Shown in pieces: positions 49,801 through 58,729 of a stretch of DNA of 64,000 nucleotides. A program made the position numbers and the translations under genes. The notes beneath the pieces are model-generated. The model ran no database searches. It saw only the letters and a list, made by a program, of their open reading frames with translations, and was not told the DNA's origin. Where the stretch lies: NCBI GenBank assembly GCA_963815655.1, contig CAWFHK010000001.1, forward strand, positions 4,398,702-4,462,701. Direction: 5' to 3'. Origin of the DNA: JAWOLE01 sp963815655. GTDB lineage: Bacteria; Acidobacteriota; Thermoanaerobaculia; UBA5066; Gp7-AA6. The stretch's first letter is position 1. Every line of letters starts with the position of its first letter.

Positions 49801-50979
49801 TCAGGGATTCATCGTCTCGACGTAGACGAACCGACCGTTCTCGACCCTCAGGACGACGGCCGGCTTGACTGGGTTCCTGTCGGCGTTGAGCGTGATCCGT
49901 CCGCTGACGCCGGGGAAGTCTTTCGTCCGCGCAAGCGCGTCGCGCAGCTTCTCAGGAGACGCGGACCCGGCGCGCCGCATCGCGTCGAAGAGGATCCGGG
50001 CGGCGTCGTATCCCAGGGCCGCGAGCGCGTCTGGGACTGCCCCATAGCGCTTCCGGTATTCCGCGACGAACCGGCGCACGTCGGGGGAGGGGTCGTCCAC
50101 CGAGTAGTGGTTGGCGAGGTAGCAGCCGTTCAACGCGTCGCCCCCGATCTCCCAGAGCTTGGGCGAGTCCCAGCCGTCGCCTCCGAGCAGCGGCACGCGG
50201 ATGCCGAGCTCCCGGGCCTGCCGGGCGATCGTCCCGACCTCGGTGTAGTAGCCCGGGATGTAGATCGCTTCCGGGGCGGCCGACCGGATCTGCGTCAACT
50301 GGGCATGGAAGTCGGAGTCCCCCTCGCTGTAGGACTGCTCCGCCACGATCTCCCCGCCGAGGCTGCGGAACTCGTCCCGGAAGAAGGCGTGGAGCCCGAC
50401 GGAGTAGTCGTTGCGCACGTCGGTCAGGACCGCGACGCGCGTGAGTTTCAGGCGGCGCGCGGCGAATCGGGCCATCACGGCCCCGGCGAAGGAGTCGGTG
50501 AAGCAAACTCGGAAGATGTAGTCTCCGATCTGGGTGACGCGGGGATTCGTCGAGGAGGGCGACACCATCGGAACGCGGTTGGCCTGGCAGATCGGTGCCG
50601 CCGCGAGGGACCGCGACGAGGAGGCCTCGCCGAGCATCGCGACCACGTGGTACTGATTGATGAGCTTGGTCACGGCCGTCGCGGCCTCCTCCGGCCGGGA
50701 CTGGTCGTCCTCCAGGCAGAGTCGGATCGATTTCCCGAGAACGCCGCCGGCCCGGTTGATCTCCTCCACCGCCATGCGGATGGCCTGGTCCGTGGATTGC
50801 CCGAAAGTCGCCGTCGTCCCGGTCATCGAGCTGTACTCGCCGATCGGGATCTCGGACCTCGCCGCCTCTTTCCTCCCGCACCCGAGCGCGGTAGCGATCA
50901 CCAGCGCAATGGCCGCCGCAACCGCTCGTGGTGGCTGGCCTTTTGCTCGCGATGCCTTCGAGAGAGAGGCTTCCTCCAT
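49801..50979 (-). CDS. periplasmic branched-chain amino acid-type binding lipoprotein
   Basis: 392 residues from ATG 50979. Lipobox 'ALGC' with C34, then a type I periplasmic-binding fold: 'IPIGEYSSMTGTTATFGQST', 'GKSIRLCLEDDQSRPEEAA', 'AMLGEASSSRSLAAAPICQ', and 'YGAVPDALAALGYDAARIL'. LivK-like proteins bind amino acids, amides or aromatic acids for ABC transporters. No permease or ATPase genes are adjacent, so it works with a distant system or as a sensor. Frames extending further upstream run into the repeat at 51001. Confidence 0.88.
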   Translation of the reverse strand: MEEASLSKASRAKGQPPRAVAAAIALVIATALGCGRKEAARSEIPIGEYSSMTGTTATFGQSTDQAIRMAVEEINRAGGVLGKSIRLCLEDDQSRPEEAATAVTKLINQYHVVAMLGEASSSRSLAAAPICQANRVPMVSPSSTNPRVTQIGDYIFRVCFTDSFAGAVMARFAARRLKLTRVAVLTDVRNDYSVGLHAFFRDEFRSLGGEIVAEQSYSEGDSDFHAQLTQIRSAAPEAIYIPGYYTEVGTIARQARELGIRVPLLGGDGWDSPKLWEIGGDALNGCYLANHYSVDDPSPDVRRFVAEYRKRYGAVPDALAALGYDAARILFDAMRRAGSASPEKLRDALARTKDFPGVSGRITLNADRNPVKPAVVLRVENGRFVYVETMNP

Positions 50980-51000
50980 CACGAGACATTTCCGCGTCAC

Positions 51001-51053
51001 GAGGTGCAAAAGGCCAGACACGACGCCCGCATCCATTTTCAGCAGCCTGCTAG
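51001..51053. repeat. dispersed repeat copy related to the 35.7 kb element
   Basis: In reverse orientation this matches the left part of the 35727 element (GATGCGGGCGTC core, then GGCC-TTTTGCA). Its end touches the stop codon of the POT transporter. A nearby inverted repeat (TGGCCTTTTGC at 50936 with GCAAAAGGCCA at 51005) could form a hairpin between the two minus-strand genes and may act as a terminator. Confidence 0.65.
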
Positions 51054-52408
51054 GCGCTCCGGGCATCCAGGGCCCCGCTTTCCGCCCCCGCCGGGGGCCG
51101 CTCGACTCCGGCGAGCCGGCGGATGGGACGGATCAGCAGAGCGAGGAGGATCGAGGCGCCAATCCCCGAAAGCGCCACGAGCAGGAAGAGGCGCCCGACC
51201 GGGAGCACGTCGAAATAGCCGGCGACCCAGCCCGCGAGCCTGTTGCCGAAGGCGGTCGCGAGGAACCAGATCCCCATCATCAGTCCGACGACCTTGCGGG
51301 GAGCGAGCTTCGTGACGAGACTCAAGCCGACCGGGCTCAGGCAGAGCTCTCCAAGCGTGTGGACGAGATAGAGCGTTGTCAGCCACATCGGGGAGACGCG
51401 CAGGCCGCGCGACTGCGCGGCGGCCGCGGCGGGGACGAGGACCAGGTAACCAAGGCCGACGAGGAAGAGCCCCATGGCGAACTTCGCGGGGCTTGAGGGC
51501 TCGCGCCGTCCCAGCCGCAGCCACATCCACGCGAAGACCGGCGCGAGGGTGATCACGAAGAGAGGCTGCTCGGCCTGAAACCAGCTCGAAGGAAAGGACC
51601 AGCCCAGGAGCGAGAGGCGCGTGTACCGGTCCGCGAAGAGAGTGAGAGTGGATCCCGCCTGCTCGAACGCTCCCCAGAAGAGGGTGGCGAACAGGAACAG
51701 GATGAGAATCACCGCGATCCGCTTCCGATCGGACGGTGTGAGCGGGGCCGTCGGGCCCTTCCGGGCCGCGCTGGCGCCGCGCGCGGCCGCCGGCGCCAGC
51801 GCTTTCCGGCCCAGGACGTACTGGCCCAGGCCAAGCAGCATCCCGACGCCCGCCGAAGCGAAGCCGATGTGCCAGTCCACCTTCTGGCCGAGGTAGCCGC
51901 AGACGAGCGGCGCGATCATCGCGCCGACGTTGATCCCCATGTAGAAGAGGGAGAAACCGGCGTCGCGGCGCGCGTCCTCGGGTGCGTAGAGCGATCCGAC
52001 CATCGTGCTGACGTTGGGCTTCAGGAGCCCGGTGCCGAGCACGATCAGGGTCAGGCCCAGGAAGAACGGGCCGAGGGCATGCACGGCCATCGAAAAGTGG
52101 CCGAGGGTGATGAGGGTTCCTCCGGCGAGGACCGCGCGGTAGTGGCCGAGAAAGCGGTCGGCGATCCAGCCGCCGGGGATCGACAGCGCGTACACCGCCA
52201 TCGTGTAGGTGCCGTAGATGGCCGCGGCTTTCGGCGTGGCGAAGCCGAGTCCTCCGGCGGTTGCGGGCGCGACCATGAAGAGCAGGAGGAGGGAGCGCAT
52301 TCCGTAGTAGCTGAACCGCTCCCACATCTCGGTGAAGAAGAGGACCGACAGGCCGCGGGGGTGCTCCAGCCAATCGCGTCGCGGTGCTCGCCCCGATCCC
52401 GAGGTCAT
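51050..52408 (-). CDS. POT family proton-dependent oligopeptide transporter
   Basis: 452 residues with 12-14 membrane helices. The POT signature motif is clear at the start: 'FFTEMWERFSYYGMRSLLLL' (ExxERFxYYG), followed by 'ALSIPGGWIADRFLG' and 'GTGLLKPNVSTMVGSLY'. It imports di- and tripeptides with protons in the cytoplasmic membrane. The TAG stop lies at the edge of the dispersed repeat. Divergent from the LytS kinase gene, with about 120 bases between. Confidence 0.92.
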   Translation of the reverse strand: MTSGSGRAPRRDWLEHPRGLSVLFFTEMWERFSYYGMRSLLLLFMVAPATAGGLGFATPKAAAIYGTYTMAVYALSIPGGWIADRFLGHYRAVLAGGTLITLGHFSMAVHALGPFFLGLTLIVLGTGLLKPNVSTMVGSLYAPEDARRDAGFSLFYMGINVGAMIAPLVCGYLGQKVDWHIGFASAGVGMLLGLGQYVLGRKALAPAAARGASAARKGPTAPLTPSDRKRIAVILILFLFATLFWGAFEQAGSTLTLFADRYTRLSLLGWSFPSSWFQAEQPLFVITLAPVFAWMWLRLGRREPSSPAKFAMGLFLVGLGYLVLVPAAAAAQSRGLRVSPMWLTTLYLVHTLGELCLSPVGLSLVTKLAPRKVVGLMMGIWFLATAFGNRLAGWVAGYFDVLPVGRLFLLVALSGIGASILLALLIRPIRRLAGVERPPAGAESGALDARSA

Positions 52409-52530
52409 CAGCCGCGACGATAAGCGGCGCCCGCTTGGGCGAGGCCGGATTTGTCACGAGCGGCATTCCGCGCGGCACGAGCGGTCACCGGCGGCCTCCG
52501 GGCCGCGGCCGTCTTGGATATGCTCTTTCG

Positions 52531-53607
52531 ATGCCGCGCCCCTCGCGCAGGACCGTCGCGGTTCTCGTCTTCCTGGTCTGGACCTTCGTCGGCCTGTATT
52601 TCGCGACGCAGGCGCGCTCCAGCCCGGCCTTCGACATCCGGATCAGCTGGTCGAGGGCGCTCGCGATCAACTTCACGTACTACTACCTCTGGGGCCTCTT
52701 CACCCCTGCCGTCGTGCTCCTCGCCCGCCGCTACCGATTCGACTCCCGGAGGTGGCCGGCCAGCCTGGCGGCGCACACGGCGGCGAGCGTCGTGCTGACG
52801 TCGCTGCAAATCGTCATCGCGGAATCGATCCTGGCGCTCCTCTTCCGGGACCTGCGGCAGGGGCCTCTCGGACACCGGATCGCCTTCTCCTTCGGCGTCA
52901 ACTTTCACTCGAGCCTTCCGACCTACTGGCTCATCCTCTTCGTGTACTACGCGTTCGATTACTTCATGAAGTACCGCGACCGGGAAGTGCGCGCCCTGGA
53001 GCTCGAGGCGCAACTCTCCCAGGCGTCCCTCCAGGCCCTGAAGATGCAGCTGAATCCGCACTTCCTCTTCAACACGCTCAACTCGATCTCCTCCCTGATG
53101 TACTGCGACGTCGAGGCCGCCGACGCGATGCTGGCGCGGCTCTCGGAGTTTCTGCGCATGACTCTCGACCAGGATCTCGGTCACGAGATCCCCCTGCGCC
53201 GGGAGATCGAGTTCGTCCGGAGGTATCTCGAGATCGAGCAGGCTCGCTTCGAGGAGCGTCTAGCCGTGACGTTCGACATCGAGAGCGACGCGCTGTCCGC
53301 CCGCGTTCCGACTCTGGCGCTGCAGCCGCTCGTGGAAAACGCCATCCATCACGGAATCGCGCCGCGTCCGCGCGGAGGGGCGATCGCGATCCGGGCCCGG
53401 CGCGAGAACGGGAGGCTCCATCTCTCCGTCTCCGACGACGGCGTCGGCGCCGACGGTCGGCCGCGCGAGCGGATCGGCCTGGCGAACACGCGGGCGCGGC
53501 TCGAGAAGCTCTACGGCGGGGAGCAGAGCCTGTCGTTCACGGACATCCCTCACGGAGGCTTCCGCGTCGACCTGGAGATTCCGTTCCTTCCGGCGCCGGA
53601 GGCGTGA
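52531..53607 (+). CDS. LytS-type histidine kinase
   Basis: 358 residues. Four N-terminal transmembrane helices (about 11-30, 53-78, 91-118, 133-150) form a 5TM-like sensor without a large outer domain. A coiled linker leads to a His_kinase domain (pfam06580) with phospho-acceptor His in 'LNPHFLFNTLNSIS' and an HATPase with 'VENAIHHGIAP' and 'DDGVGAD'. It phosphorylates the LytTR regulator encoded 13 bases downstream. The signal is unknown; in this neighbourhood cell envelope or peptide status is plausible. Confidence 0.92.
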   Translation: MPRPSRRTVAVLVFLVWTFVGLYFATQARSSPAFDIRISWSRALAINFTYYYLWGLFTPAVVLLARRYRFDSRRWPASLAAHTAASVVLTSLQIVIAESILALLFRDLRQGPLGHRIAFSFGVNFHSSLPTYWLILFVYYAFDYFMKYRDREVRALELEAQLSQASLQALKMQLNPHFLFNTLNSISSLMYCDVEAADAMLARLSEFLRMTLDQDLGHEIPLRREIEFVRRYLEIEQARFEERLAVTFDIESDALSARVPTLALQPLVENAIHHGIAPRPRGGAIAIRARRENGRLHLSVSDDGVGADGRPRERIGLANTRARLEKLYGGEQSLSFTDIPHGGFRVDLEIPFLPAPEA

Positions 53608-53620
53608 GCTGCTGCGGGCG

Positions 53621-54385
53621 ATGATCGTGGACGACGAACGGCTGGGGCGGCAGAAGATCCGCCTCTTCCTCGCCGCGCATCGCGACATCGACGTCGTGGC
53701 GGAGTGCTCCGATGGCCAGGAGGCCCTGGCGGCAATCCGCGAAACGAAGCCCGATCTCGTGTTCCTGGACGTGCGGATGCCGGGCATCGACGGTTTCGAC
53801 GTCCTGCGGCGCGTCAGGAGCGACCCCCCGGCGGTCATCTTCGTGACGGCGCACGACGAATACGCGCTCCGGGCCTTCGACGTGGACGCCGTGGATTACC
53901 TGCTGAAGCCTTTCGACCGGCGCCGGTTCAACGAGGCCCTGCGGCGCGCGCGAAAACGGATCGAGAGCGCGACGACGCCCCTCCCGAGGGACTGGACGGC
54001 CTCGCTCGAGGAGCTGGCCCGCCGCAGGGAGCGCGGTCCGTACTGGAGCCGGTTCGCCGTCCGGGAGCGGGATCGGATGATCTTCATTCCCGTTTCCGAG
54101 CTGGACTGGATCGGAGCGGAGGGAAAGTACGTGCGTCTCCACGCCGGGACGACGGCCGGCGCTCCGGGCCATCTCCTCCGAGCTTCCATGGCCGAAGTGG
54201 AGCGGCGCCTCGATCCGTCCGAGTTCGTCCGCATCCACCGGGGAACGATCGTCAACCTGAAGAGGATCGTCGAGTTGTACCGGGGCTTCGGAGGCAATCA
54301 CGTCGTCGTGCTGGGCGGCGGCCAGAGACTGACCCTGAGCCGCCGATACAGGGCCAGGCTCAGGAGTGTCGGCGGCCTGACCTGA
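53621..54385 (+). CDS. LytTR-family response regulator
   Basis: 254 residues. REC domain with D50 ('LVFLDVRMPGIDGFD') as the phosphorylation site and the 'VTAHDEYALRAF' and 'DYLLKPF' landmarks, then a LytTR DNA-binding domain (about 150-252) ending 'LTLSRRYRARLRSV'. It is the partner of the LytS kinase encoded 13 bases upstream and binds tandem 9-bp direct repeats in target promoters in other systems. No such sites were looked for systematically here. Confidence 0.94.
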   Translation: MIVDDERLGRQKIRLFLAAHRDIDVVAECSDGQEALAAIRETKPDLVFLDVRMPGIDGFDVLRRVRSDPPAVIFVTAHDEYALRAFDVDAVDYLLKPFDRRRFNEALRRARKRIESATTPLPRDWTASLEELARRRERGPYWSRFAVRERDRMIFIPVSELDWIGAEGKYVRLHAGTTAGAPGHLLRASMAEVERRLDPSEFVRIHRGTIVNLKRIVELYRGFGGNHVVVLGGGQRLTLSRRYRARLRSVGGLT

Positions 54386-54433
54386 GGGTGTCTCTCGTTC
54401 TTCGCCGTCCGCGCAAGCGCGAGGTGCGTGCGT

Positions 54434-54439
54434 CATAAT
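54434..54439 (+). promoter_or_regulatory. -10 box of tRNA-Sec
   Basis: CATAAT lies 6 bases before the tRNA start. No clear -35 element is seen at the right distance (gcgcaa at best), so the promoter is either weak or the -10 match is chance. Confidence 0.35.
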
Positions 54440-54445
54440 CGGCCC

Positions 54446-54543
54446 GGAAGCGCATGGGGTCTGGTGGCCCTCGCGGACTTCAAATCCGCCGGCGTCGCGG
54501 TTTTGCCGGGACGGGTCGGTTCGATTCCGACACGCTTCCGCCA
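54446..54543 (+). tRNA. selC: selenocysteine tRNA (anticodon TCA)
   Basis: 98 nt including CCA. The acceptor GGAAGCG pairs with CGCTTCC (position 8 is mismatched), followed by GCCA. Anticodon arm GCGGA/TCCGC with loop CTTCAAA gives anticodon TCA, and there is a long variable arm (CCGGCG...GCCGGGACGG), all diagnostic for tRNA-Sec. It decodes UGA with SelB and a SECIS hairpin. selA, selB and selD are not in the window. It sits just after the LytTR gene and converges on the acyl-CoA synthetase gene. Confidence 0.96.
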
Positions 54544-54559
54544 CCCCGCGCGGCCCGCT

Positions 54560-56452
54560 TCAGGAGGGGCGGATCTCCTCCGGCGGCCGCCCGGACTCCC
54601 CCGGGGCGGGCCCCTCGTAGAAGGAGGCGAGCACGTCCGCGTACTTCTGCTCGATGACGCGGCGCCGCGGCTTCAGGCTCGGCGTCAGCTCTCCCGATTC
54701 CACCGAGAACTCGGCCGGCAGGAGCGCGAACCTCCGGATCGACTCGTGCCTGGGGACCCTCGAGTTCAACTCGTCCACGGCGGACTTGACGAGGGCGCGG
54801 ACCCTCTCCTCCGCCACGAGATCCGCGAGCGACGTCTGCTCGAGCCCGTTCTGCCGCGCCCAAACGCGGATCTCTTCCTGGTTGAGCGTGATGAGGGCCG
54901 AGCAGAACTTGCGCCGGTTGCCGTGCACGAAGACCTGGTCCACGTAGCGGCAGAGGAGGGCGAGGCGGCCCTCCAGCGGCCGCGGCGCCACGTACTTTCC
55001 GGCGGACGTCTTGATCAGGTCTTTCTTGCGGTCGGTGATCGTCAGGAAGCCTCGCGCGTCGAGCTCGCCGATGTCGCCGGTGTGGAGCCAGCCGTCGCGG
55101 TCGAGCGCTTCGGCCGTGGCGTCGGGCCGGTTGTGGTAGCGGCGCATGATGCCGCGGCCGCGCATGAGGATCTCGCCGTCCGGCGCCAGCCGGACCTCCG
55201 TGCCGGGAAGGGGGAGGCCGACGGCCCCGAACCGGTAGGCGTCGGGCCGGTTGACGAAGGTCGCGGCGCTCGACTCGGTGAGGCCGTAGCCTTCCAGGAT
55301 CAGGATGCCGAGCGCGTGGAAGAATTCCGCGAGGTCCTTCGCGAGCGGCGCGCTCCCCGAGATGAAGAAACGCAGGCGCCCTCCGAAGATCGCGCGGACT
55401 TTCCGGAAGACGAGAGCGTCGGCGACGGCGGCGCGCACGGCGAGAAGGCCGCGCGGCTCCTCTCCGGCCTGCCGCAGTTTCGAGACCTTCTCGCCGATCC
55501 CGAGCGCCCAGTGGAAGAGCCGGCGCTTGATCCCGACCGCCGCCTGGCCCTGCGCCAGGACCTTGTTGTGGACCTTCTCGAAGATGCGCGGGACGGCGCA
55601 GATGAACGTGGGCCGGACGGCCTTCAGGTTCGCCACGAGCCTCTCCACGCGCCCGTCCACGGCGGTCGGGAAGCCGATGCGGATCTGGGCCGCCTCGAGC
55701 ACCTTGCCGAAGACGTGCGCGAGCGGCAGCCAGAAGTACTGCAGATCGTCGGGGCCGATCATCCGGATCGCCTCGATGGCCTCGGCCTCGTAGATCCAGC
55801 AGTCGTGCGTCAGCTCGACCCCCTTGGGCCGGCCGGTGGTGCCGGAGGTGTAGATGAGCGTGGCGAGGGAGTCGGCCCGGATGCCGCGGACCACCGCCTC
55901 GTAATGCCCCGGGTGCGCCGCGTCGTGCGCCCGGCCGAGCGATTCGAGGGCCGAGAGGGGGAGCGTCCAGCCGTCCTGCTCGGCCGTCCGGTCGAAGAGG
56001 ATGACCTTCCGGACGTTCGGCAGGTCCGCGCGGCGCCGCGCGAGCTTCGCGAGGAGGGCGGCGTCCTCGACGAAGACGAACGCGGCCTCGCTGTCCTGGA
56101 GGATGAAGACGCAATCGTCCTCGGAGTTGGCGGGATAGACGGTCGTCGTTGCCCCGCCAGCGCAGAGGATGCCGAGGTCGGCCAGGATCCACTCGAGCCG
56201 CGTCGAGGCGAAGATCGCGCAGCGCTCCTCCGGCGCGAGGCCGAGAGAATGGAGCCCGCAGGCGATCGCGCGCACGCGGTCGCCGGTCTGCCGCCACGAC
56301 AGGGTTCGCCATCCCTCTCCCTCGGGATGGAGGAACGCGGGCCGATCGGGTGTCTCCGCGACCCGGCGCAGCAGCATCCGCGGGACCGACCGGTCCGGGG
56401 GCCGGCTGGCGACGACGGAATCCGCCCGCGGCTCCCGATCGGGGCTTCTCAT
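54560..56452 (-). CDS. long-chain acyl-CoA synthetase (FadD15-like)
   Basis: 630 residues. ANL-family adenylate-forming enzyme with the P-loop 'LIYTSGTTGRPKGVELTH', the A-motif region 'YGLTESSAAT', and the C-terminal 'DGWLHTGDIGELDARGFLTI' plus 'DRKKDLIKTSAGKYVAP', including the catalytic Lys region. It activates fatty acids with ATP and CoA. Start ATG 56452 has GGAGG seven bases upstream. A 22-bp palindrome sits 23 bases before its start. Confidence 0.92.
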   Translation of the reverse strand: MRSPDREPRADSVVASRPPDRSVPRMLLRRVAETPDRPAFLHPEGEGWRTLSWRQTGDRVRAIACGLHSLGLAPEERCAIFASTRLEWILADLGILCAGGATTTVYPANSEDDCVFILQDSEAAFVFVEDAALLAKLARRRADLPNVRKVILFDRTAEQDGWTLPLSALESLGRAHDAAHPGHYEAVVRGIRADSLATLIYTSGTTGRPKGVELTHDCWIYEAEAIEAIRMIGPDDLQYFWLPLAHVFGKVLEAAQIRIGFPTAVDGRVERLVANLKAVRPTFICAVPRIFEKVHNKVLAQGQAAVGIKRRLFHWALGIGEKVSKLRQAGEEPRGLLAVRAAVADALVFRKVRAIFGGRLRFFISGSAPLAKDLAEFFHALGILILEGYGLTESSAATFVNRPDAYRFGAVGLPLPGTEVRLAPDGEILMRGRGIMRRYHNRPDATAEALDRDGWLHTGDIGELDARGFLTITDRKKDLIKTSAGKYVAPRPLEGRLALLCRYVDQVFVHGNRRKFCSALITLNQEEIRVWARQNGLEQTSLADLVAEERVRALVKSAVDELNSRVPRHESIRRFALLPAEFSVESGELTPSLKPRRRVIEQKYADVLASFYEGPAPGESGRPPEEIRPS

Positions 56453-56474
56453 GCTTTTTCCTCCCACCACCGGC

Positions 56475-56496
56475 GGGGAAACGAGAGCGTTTCCCC
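56475..56496. promoter_or_regulatory. 22-bp palindrome upstream of the acyl-CoA synthetase
   Basis: GGGGAAACG-AGAG-CGTTTCCCC: two perfect 9-bp arms around a 4-bp spacer, in the region between the divergent acyl-CoA synthetase and ABC transporter genes. A TetR- or FadR-like regulator site is likely, but the sequence resembles no well-known operator I can name. It could also be an RNA hairpin in the synthetase leader. Confidence 0.5.
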
Positions 56497-56657
56497 CGCG
56501 GCATCCACCCGCGTTCATACTCGCCGGGGCCGGCTCGCCAAAGATGCGTTCGGATCAGATCCTCGCGGGAGCAGGGCCGCCGGGGCCGGCGCGGACGAGG
56601 TTGGGTAAACTCACCGCCCGCCTGGGGAAGGACGCCGCTTCGAGTCGAAGGGAGAAC

Positions 56658-57380
56658 GTGGGCCAGCGCGAACGGGACGCAAGCGAAGGGGAAAGGCCGC
56701 CGCTCATCCAGGCGAGCGGCCTCTTCCGGACGTACCGCCTCGGCTCGGCCTCCGTGCCCGCCGTGCGGGACGTGACCCTGTCGATCGGCCGGGGCGAGTT
56801 CGTGGCGCTGCAGGGGCCGAGCGGATCGGGGAAGACGACGCTCCTGAACCTGTTCGGCCTGCTCGATCGTCCCGACGCGGGGAGCGTCGCCGTCGAGGGG
56901 CGGGACGGCGAGTCCCTCTCGGAGAACGCGCGCTCGGACCTGCGGCGGGACCGATTCGGGTTCGTCTTCCAGACCTTCAACCTGATCCCGGTCCTCTCGG
57001 CCGAGGAGAACGTCGCCTACCCGATGGTCATCGCGGGCGCTTCCGATCCGGAGCGCCGGGGGCGCTCGCGGGAATTGCTCCGCTCGGTCGGGCTCGGCGA
57101 CAAGCTCGGGGTGCGGCCGGATCTGCTCTCCGGAGGACAGCGGCAGCGGGTCGCGATCGCGCGCGCGCTGGCCAACAGGCCCGCGATCGTCTTCGCGGAC
57201 GAGCCCACGGCCAACCTCGATTCGCACACGGCCGAGGAGACCCTGGATCTCATGCGGAACTTCAACGAATCGAGCGGCGTCGCGTTTCTCTTCGCGACGC
57301 ACGACCCGCGGGTCGTCGCCCGCGCGCGGCGCGTGATCCTCCTGCGGGACGGGCGGGTCGAGAAGGACTCCGTCGCGTGA
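56658..57380 (+). CDS. ABC transporter ATP-binding protein (LolD/MacB type)
   Basis: 240 residues from GTG 56658, with GGGAG a few bases upstream; ATG 56544 would add an unlikely basic leader. Walker A 'GPSGSGKTTLLNLFG', signature 'LSGGQRQRVAIARAL', Walker B 'IVFADEPTANLD', and the switch His in 'FATHDPRV'. It forms a MacB/LolCDE-like export system with the permease gene that starts in its stop codon (GTGA). The palindrome at 56475 lies upstream. Confidence 0.93.
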   Translation: MGQRERDASEGERPPLIQASGLFRTYRLGSASVPAVRDVTLSIGRGEFVALQGPSGSGKTTLLNLFGLLDRPDAGSVAVEGRDGESLSENARSDLRRDRFGFVFQTFNLIPVLSAEENVAYPMVIAGASDPERRGRSRELLRSVGLGDKLGVRPDLLSGGQRQRVAIARALANRPAIVFADEPTANLDSHTAEETLDLMRNFNESSGVAFLFATHDPRVVARARRVILLRDGRVEKDSVA

Positions 57381-58600
57381 GCGCGTTCTCGCTCGCGTGG
57401 CGCAACCTCGTCCGGCAGAGGAGGCGGACGGTTCTGATGGGTTCCGTCGTGGCCTTCGGCTTCGCGGCGGTCGCGCTGGCGGGGGGCTTCATCGCGCAGT
57501 CCTTCGAGGCGCTCAAGGAGGGGACGATCCGGACGGTCGGCCAGCTCCAGGCCGTGGACCGACGCGCGGTGACGGGAACGGAGGAGAAGACGCTGGAGTT
57601 CGGGTTGCACGACGCCTCTCGGGCCCGGTCGATCGCCGCGGGCGACCCGGCGGTCTCGGCGGTGCTGCCGCGGATCGACTTCGTGGGCCTCGCGACGAGC
57701 GGCGCCAAGTCCGTCCCCTATCTGGGAGTGGGCGTCGATCCCGAGCCCGAGGCGGCGGCCACATACGCGAGGGAGCTCGTCGCCTCGGGGAAGTACCTCT
57801 CCGGGGACGGGGGAGACGGCGTCCTCCTCGGCACGGGCCTCGCTTCGGCCCTGCAGGTCAAGCCGGGGGACTCGGTTACCCTGATGGCGACGACGCCCGA
57901 CGGCGCCCTGAACGCGGTGGACGCCGTCGTGACGGGGCTCGCGGACGTCCAGATCAAGGAGTTGAACGACCGTTACCTCGCCTGCGGGATCGCGCTGGCC
58001 TCGCGCCTGCTGCAGAGCCCGGAGACGGTCACCAAGCTCGTCGTGTTCCTGAAGCCCGGGGCCGATGAACGGAAGACCGCGGAGCGGCTGCGGCTCGCGC
58101 TGAACGCGGCCGGTTACCCCGTGGCGATCCGCAACTGGCGGGAGCTCGCGGTCTTCTACGGACAGGTCAAGCTCCTCTACATCGGGATCTTCGGCTTCGT
58201 CGGCGCGGTCCTGGTCGTCATCGTGATCCTGTCGGCCGCGATCGTGATGACGATGGCCGTGGCCGAGCGCACGCGCGAGATCGGAACCCTGCGGGCCCTG
58301 GGAACCCGCCCGTCGGGAATCCTCACGATGTTCCTGATGGAGGGGGCGGCGCTCGCGATCGCCGGGTGCGCGGCGGGCATGATCCTCGCCCTCCTCGTGA
58401 GGGCCGTCCTGAACGCTTCCGGCATCATCCTGCCTCCGCCGCCCGGCGCGACCCACGGTATGCCGATCCACGTCCAGTTCTACCCCCTCGCCTACGCCGC
58501 CGGCCTCTCCGCGATGATCGTCACGATGCTCGTCGCCTCCTATTTCCCCGCGCGGAAGGCGTCGCGCATCTCCATCGTCGACGCGCTCGCGCATGTGTGA
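57377..58600 (+). CDS. FtsX/MacB-like ABC permease
   Basis: 407 residues. First helix near 20, a large periplasmic domain (about 40-265, MacB-PCD-like), then three helices at the C-terminus ('IGIFGFVGAVLVVIVILSAA', 'AALAIAGCAAGMILALLV', 'LSAMIVTMLVASYFPARKAS'), the topology of FtsX/LolC permeases. 'ERTREIGTLRALGTR' is the typical coupling helix. It works with the ATPase above, and the LolA-like protein gene follows, suggesting lipoprotein or lipid export. A hairpin repeat lies after the stop. Confidence 0.92.
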   Translation: MSAFSLAWRNLVRQRRRTVLMGSVVAFGFAAVALAGGFIAQSFEALKEGTIRTVGQLQAVDRRAVTGTEEKTLEFGLHDASRARSIAAGDPAVSAVLPRIDFVGLATSGAKSVPYLGVGVDPEPEAAATYARELVASGKYLSGDGGDGVLLGTGLASALQVKPGDSVTLMATTPDGALNAVDAVVTGLADVQIKELNDRYLACGIALASRLLQSPETVTKLVVFLKPGADERKTAERLRLALNAAGYPVAIRNWRELAVFYGQVKLLYIGIFGFVGAVLVVIVILSAAIVMTMAVAERTREIGTLRALGTRPSGILTMFLMEGAALAIAGCAAGMILALLVRAVLNASGIILPPPPGATHGMPIHVQFYPLAYAAGLSAMIVTMLVASYFPARKASRISIVDALAHV

Positions 58601-58602
58601 GC

Positions 58603-58684
58603 GGTTTCAGGTTTCAGGTTCCAAGTTTCAGGAACCAGCCCTGCGACCGCCATCTGAAACCTGGAACCTGAAACTTGAAACTCC
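58603..58684. repeat. hairpin tandem repeat, GTTTCAGG family, copy 3
   Basis: GTTTCAGG, GTTTCAGG, GTTCCAAG, TTTCAGG in the left arm and CTGAAACC, TGGAACC, TGAAACT, TGAAACT in the right arm, complementary to each other. It lies between the ABC permease and the LolA-like gene. Compared with copies 1 and 2, the unit order differs, so copies have diverged or were rebuilt separately. Confidence 0.85.
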
Positions 58685-58729
58685 GGCGCGGCGGGGAACA
58701 GCGCGGGATGAGGCTCTGTTGCTGTTCGC

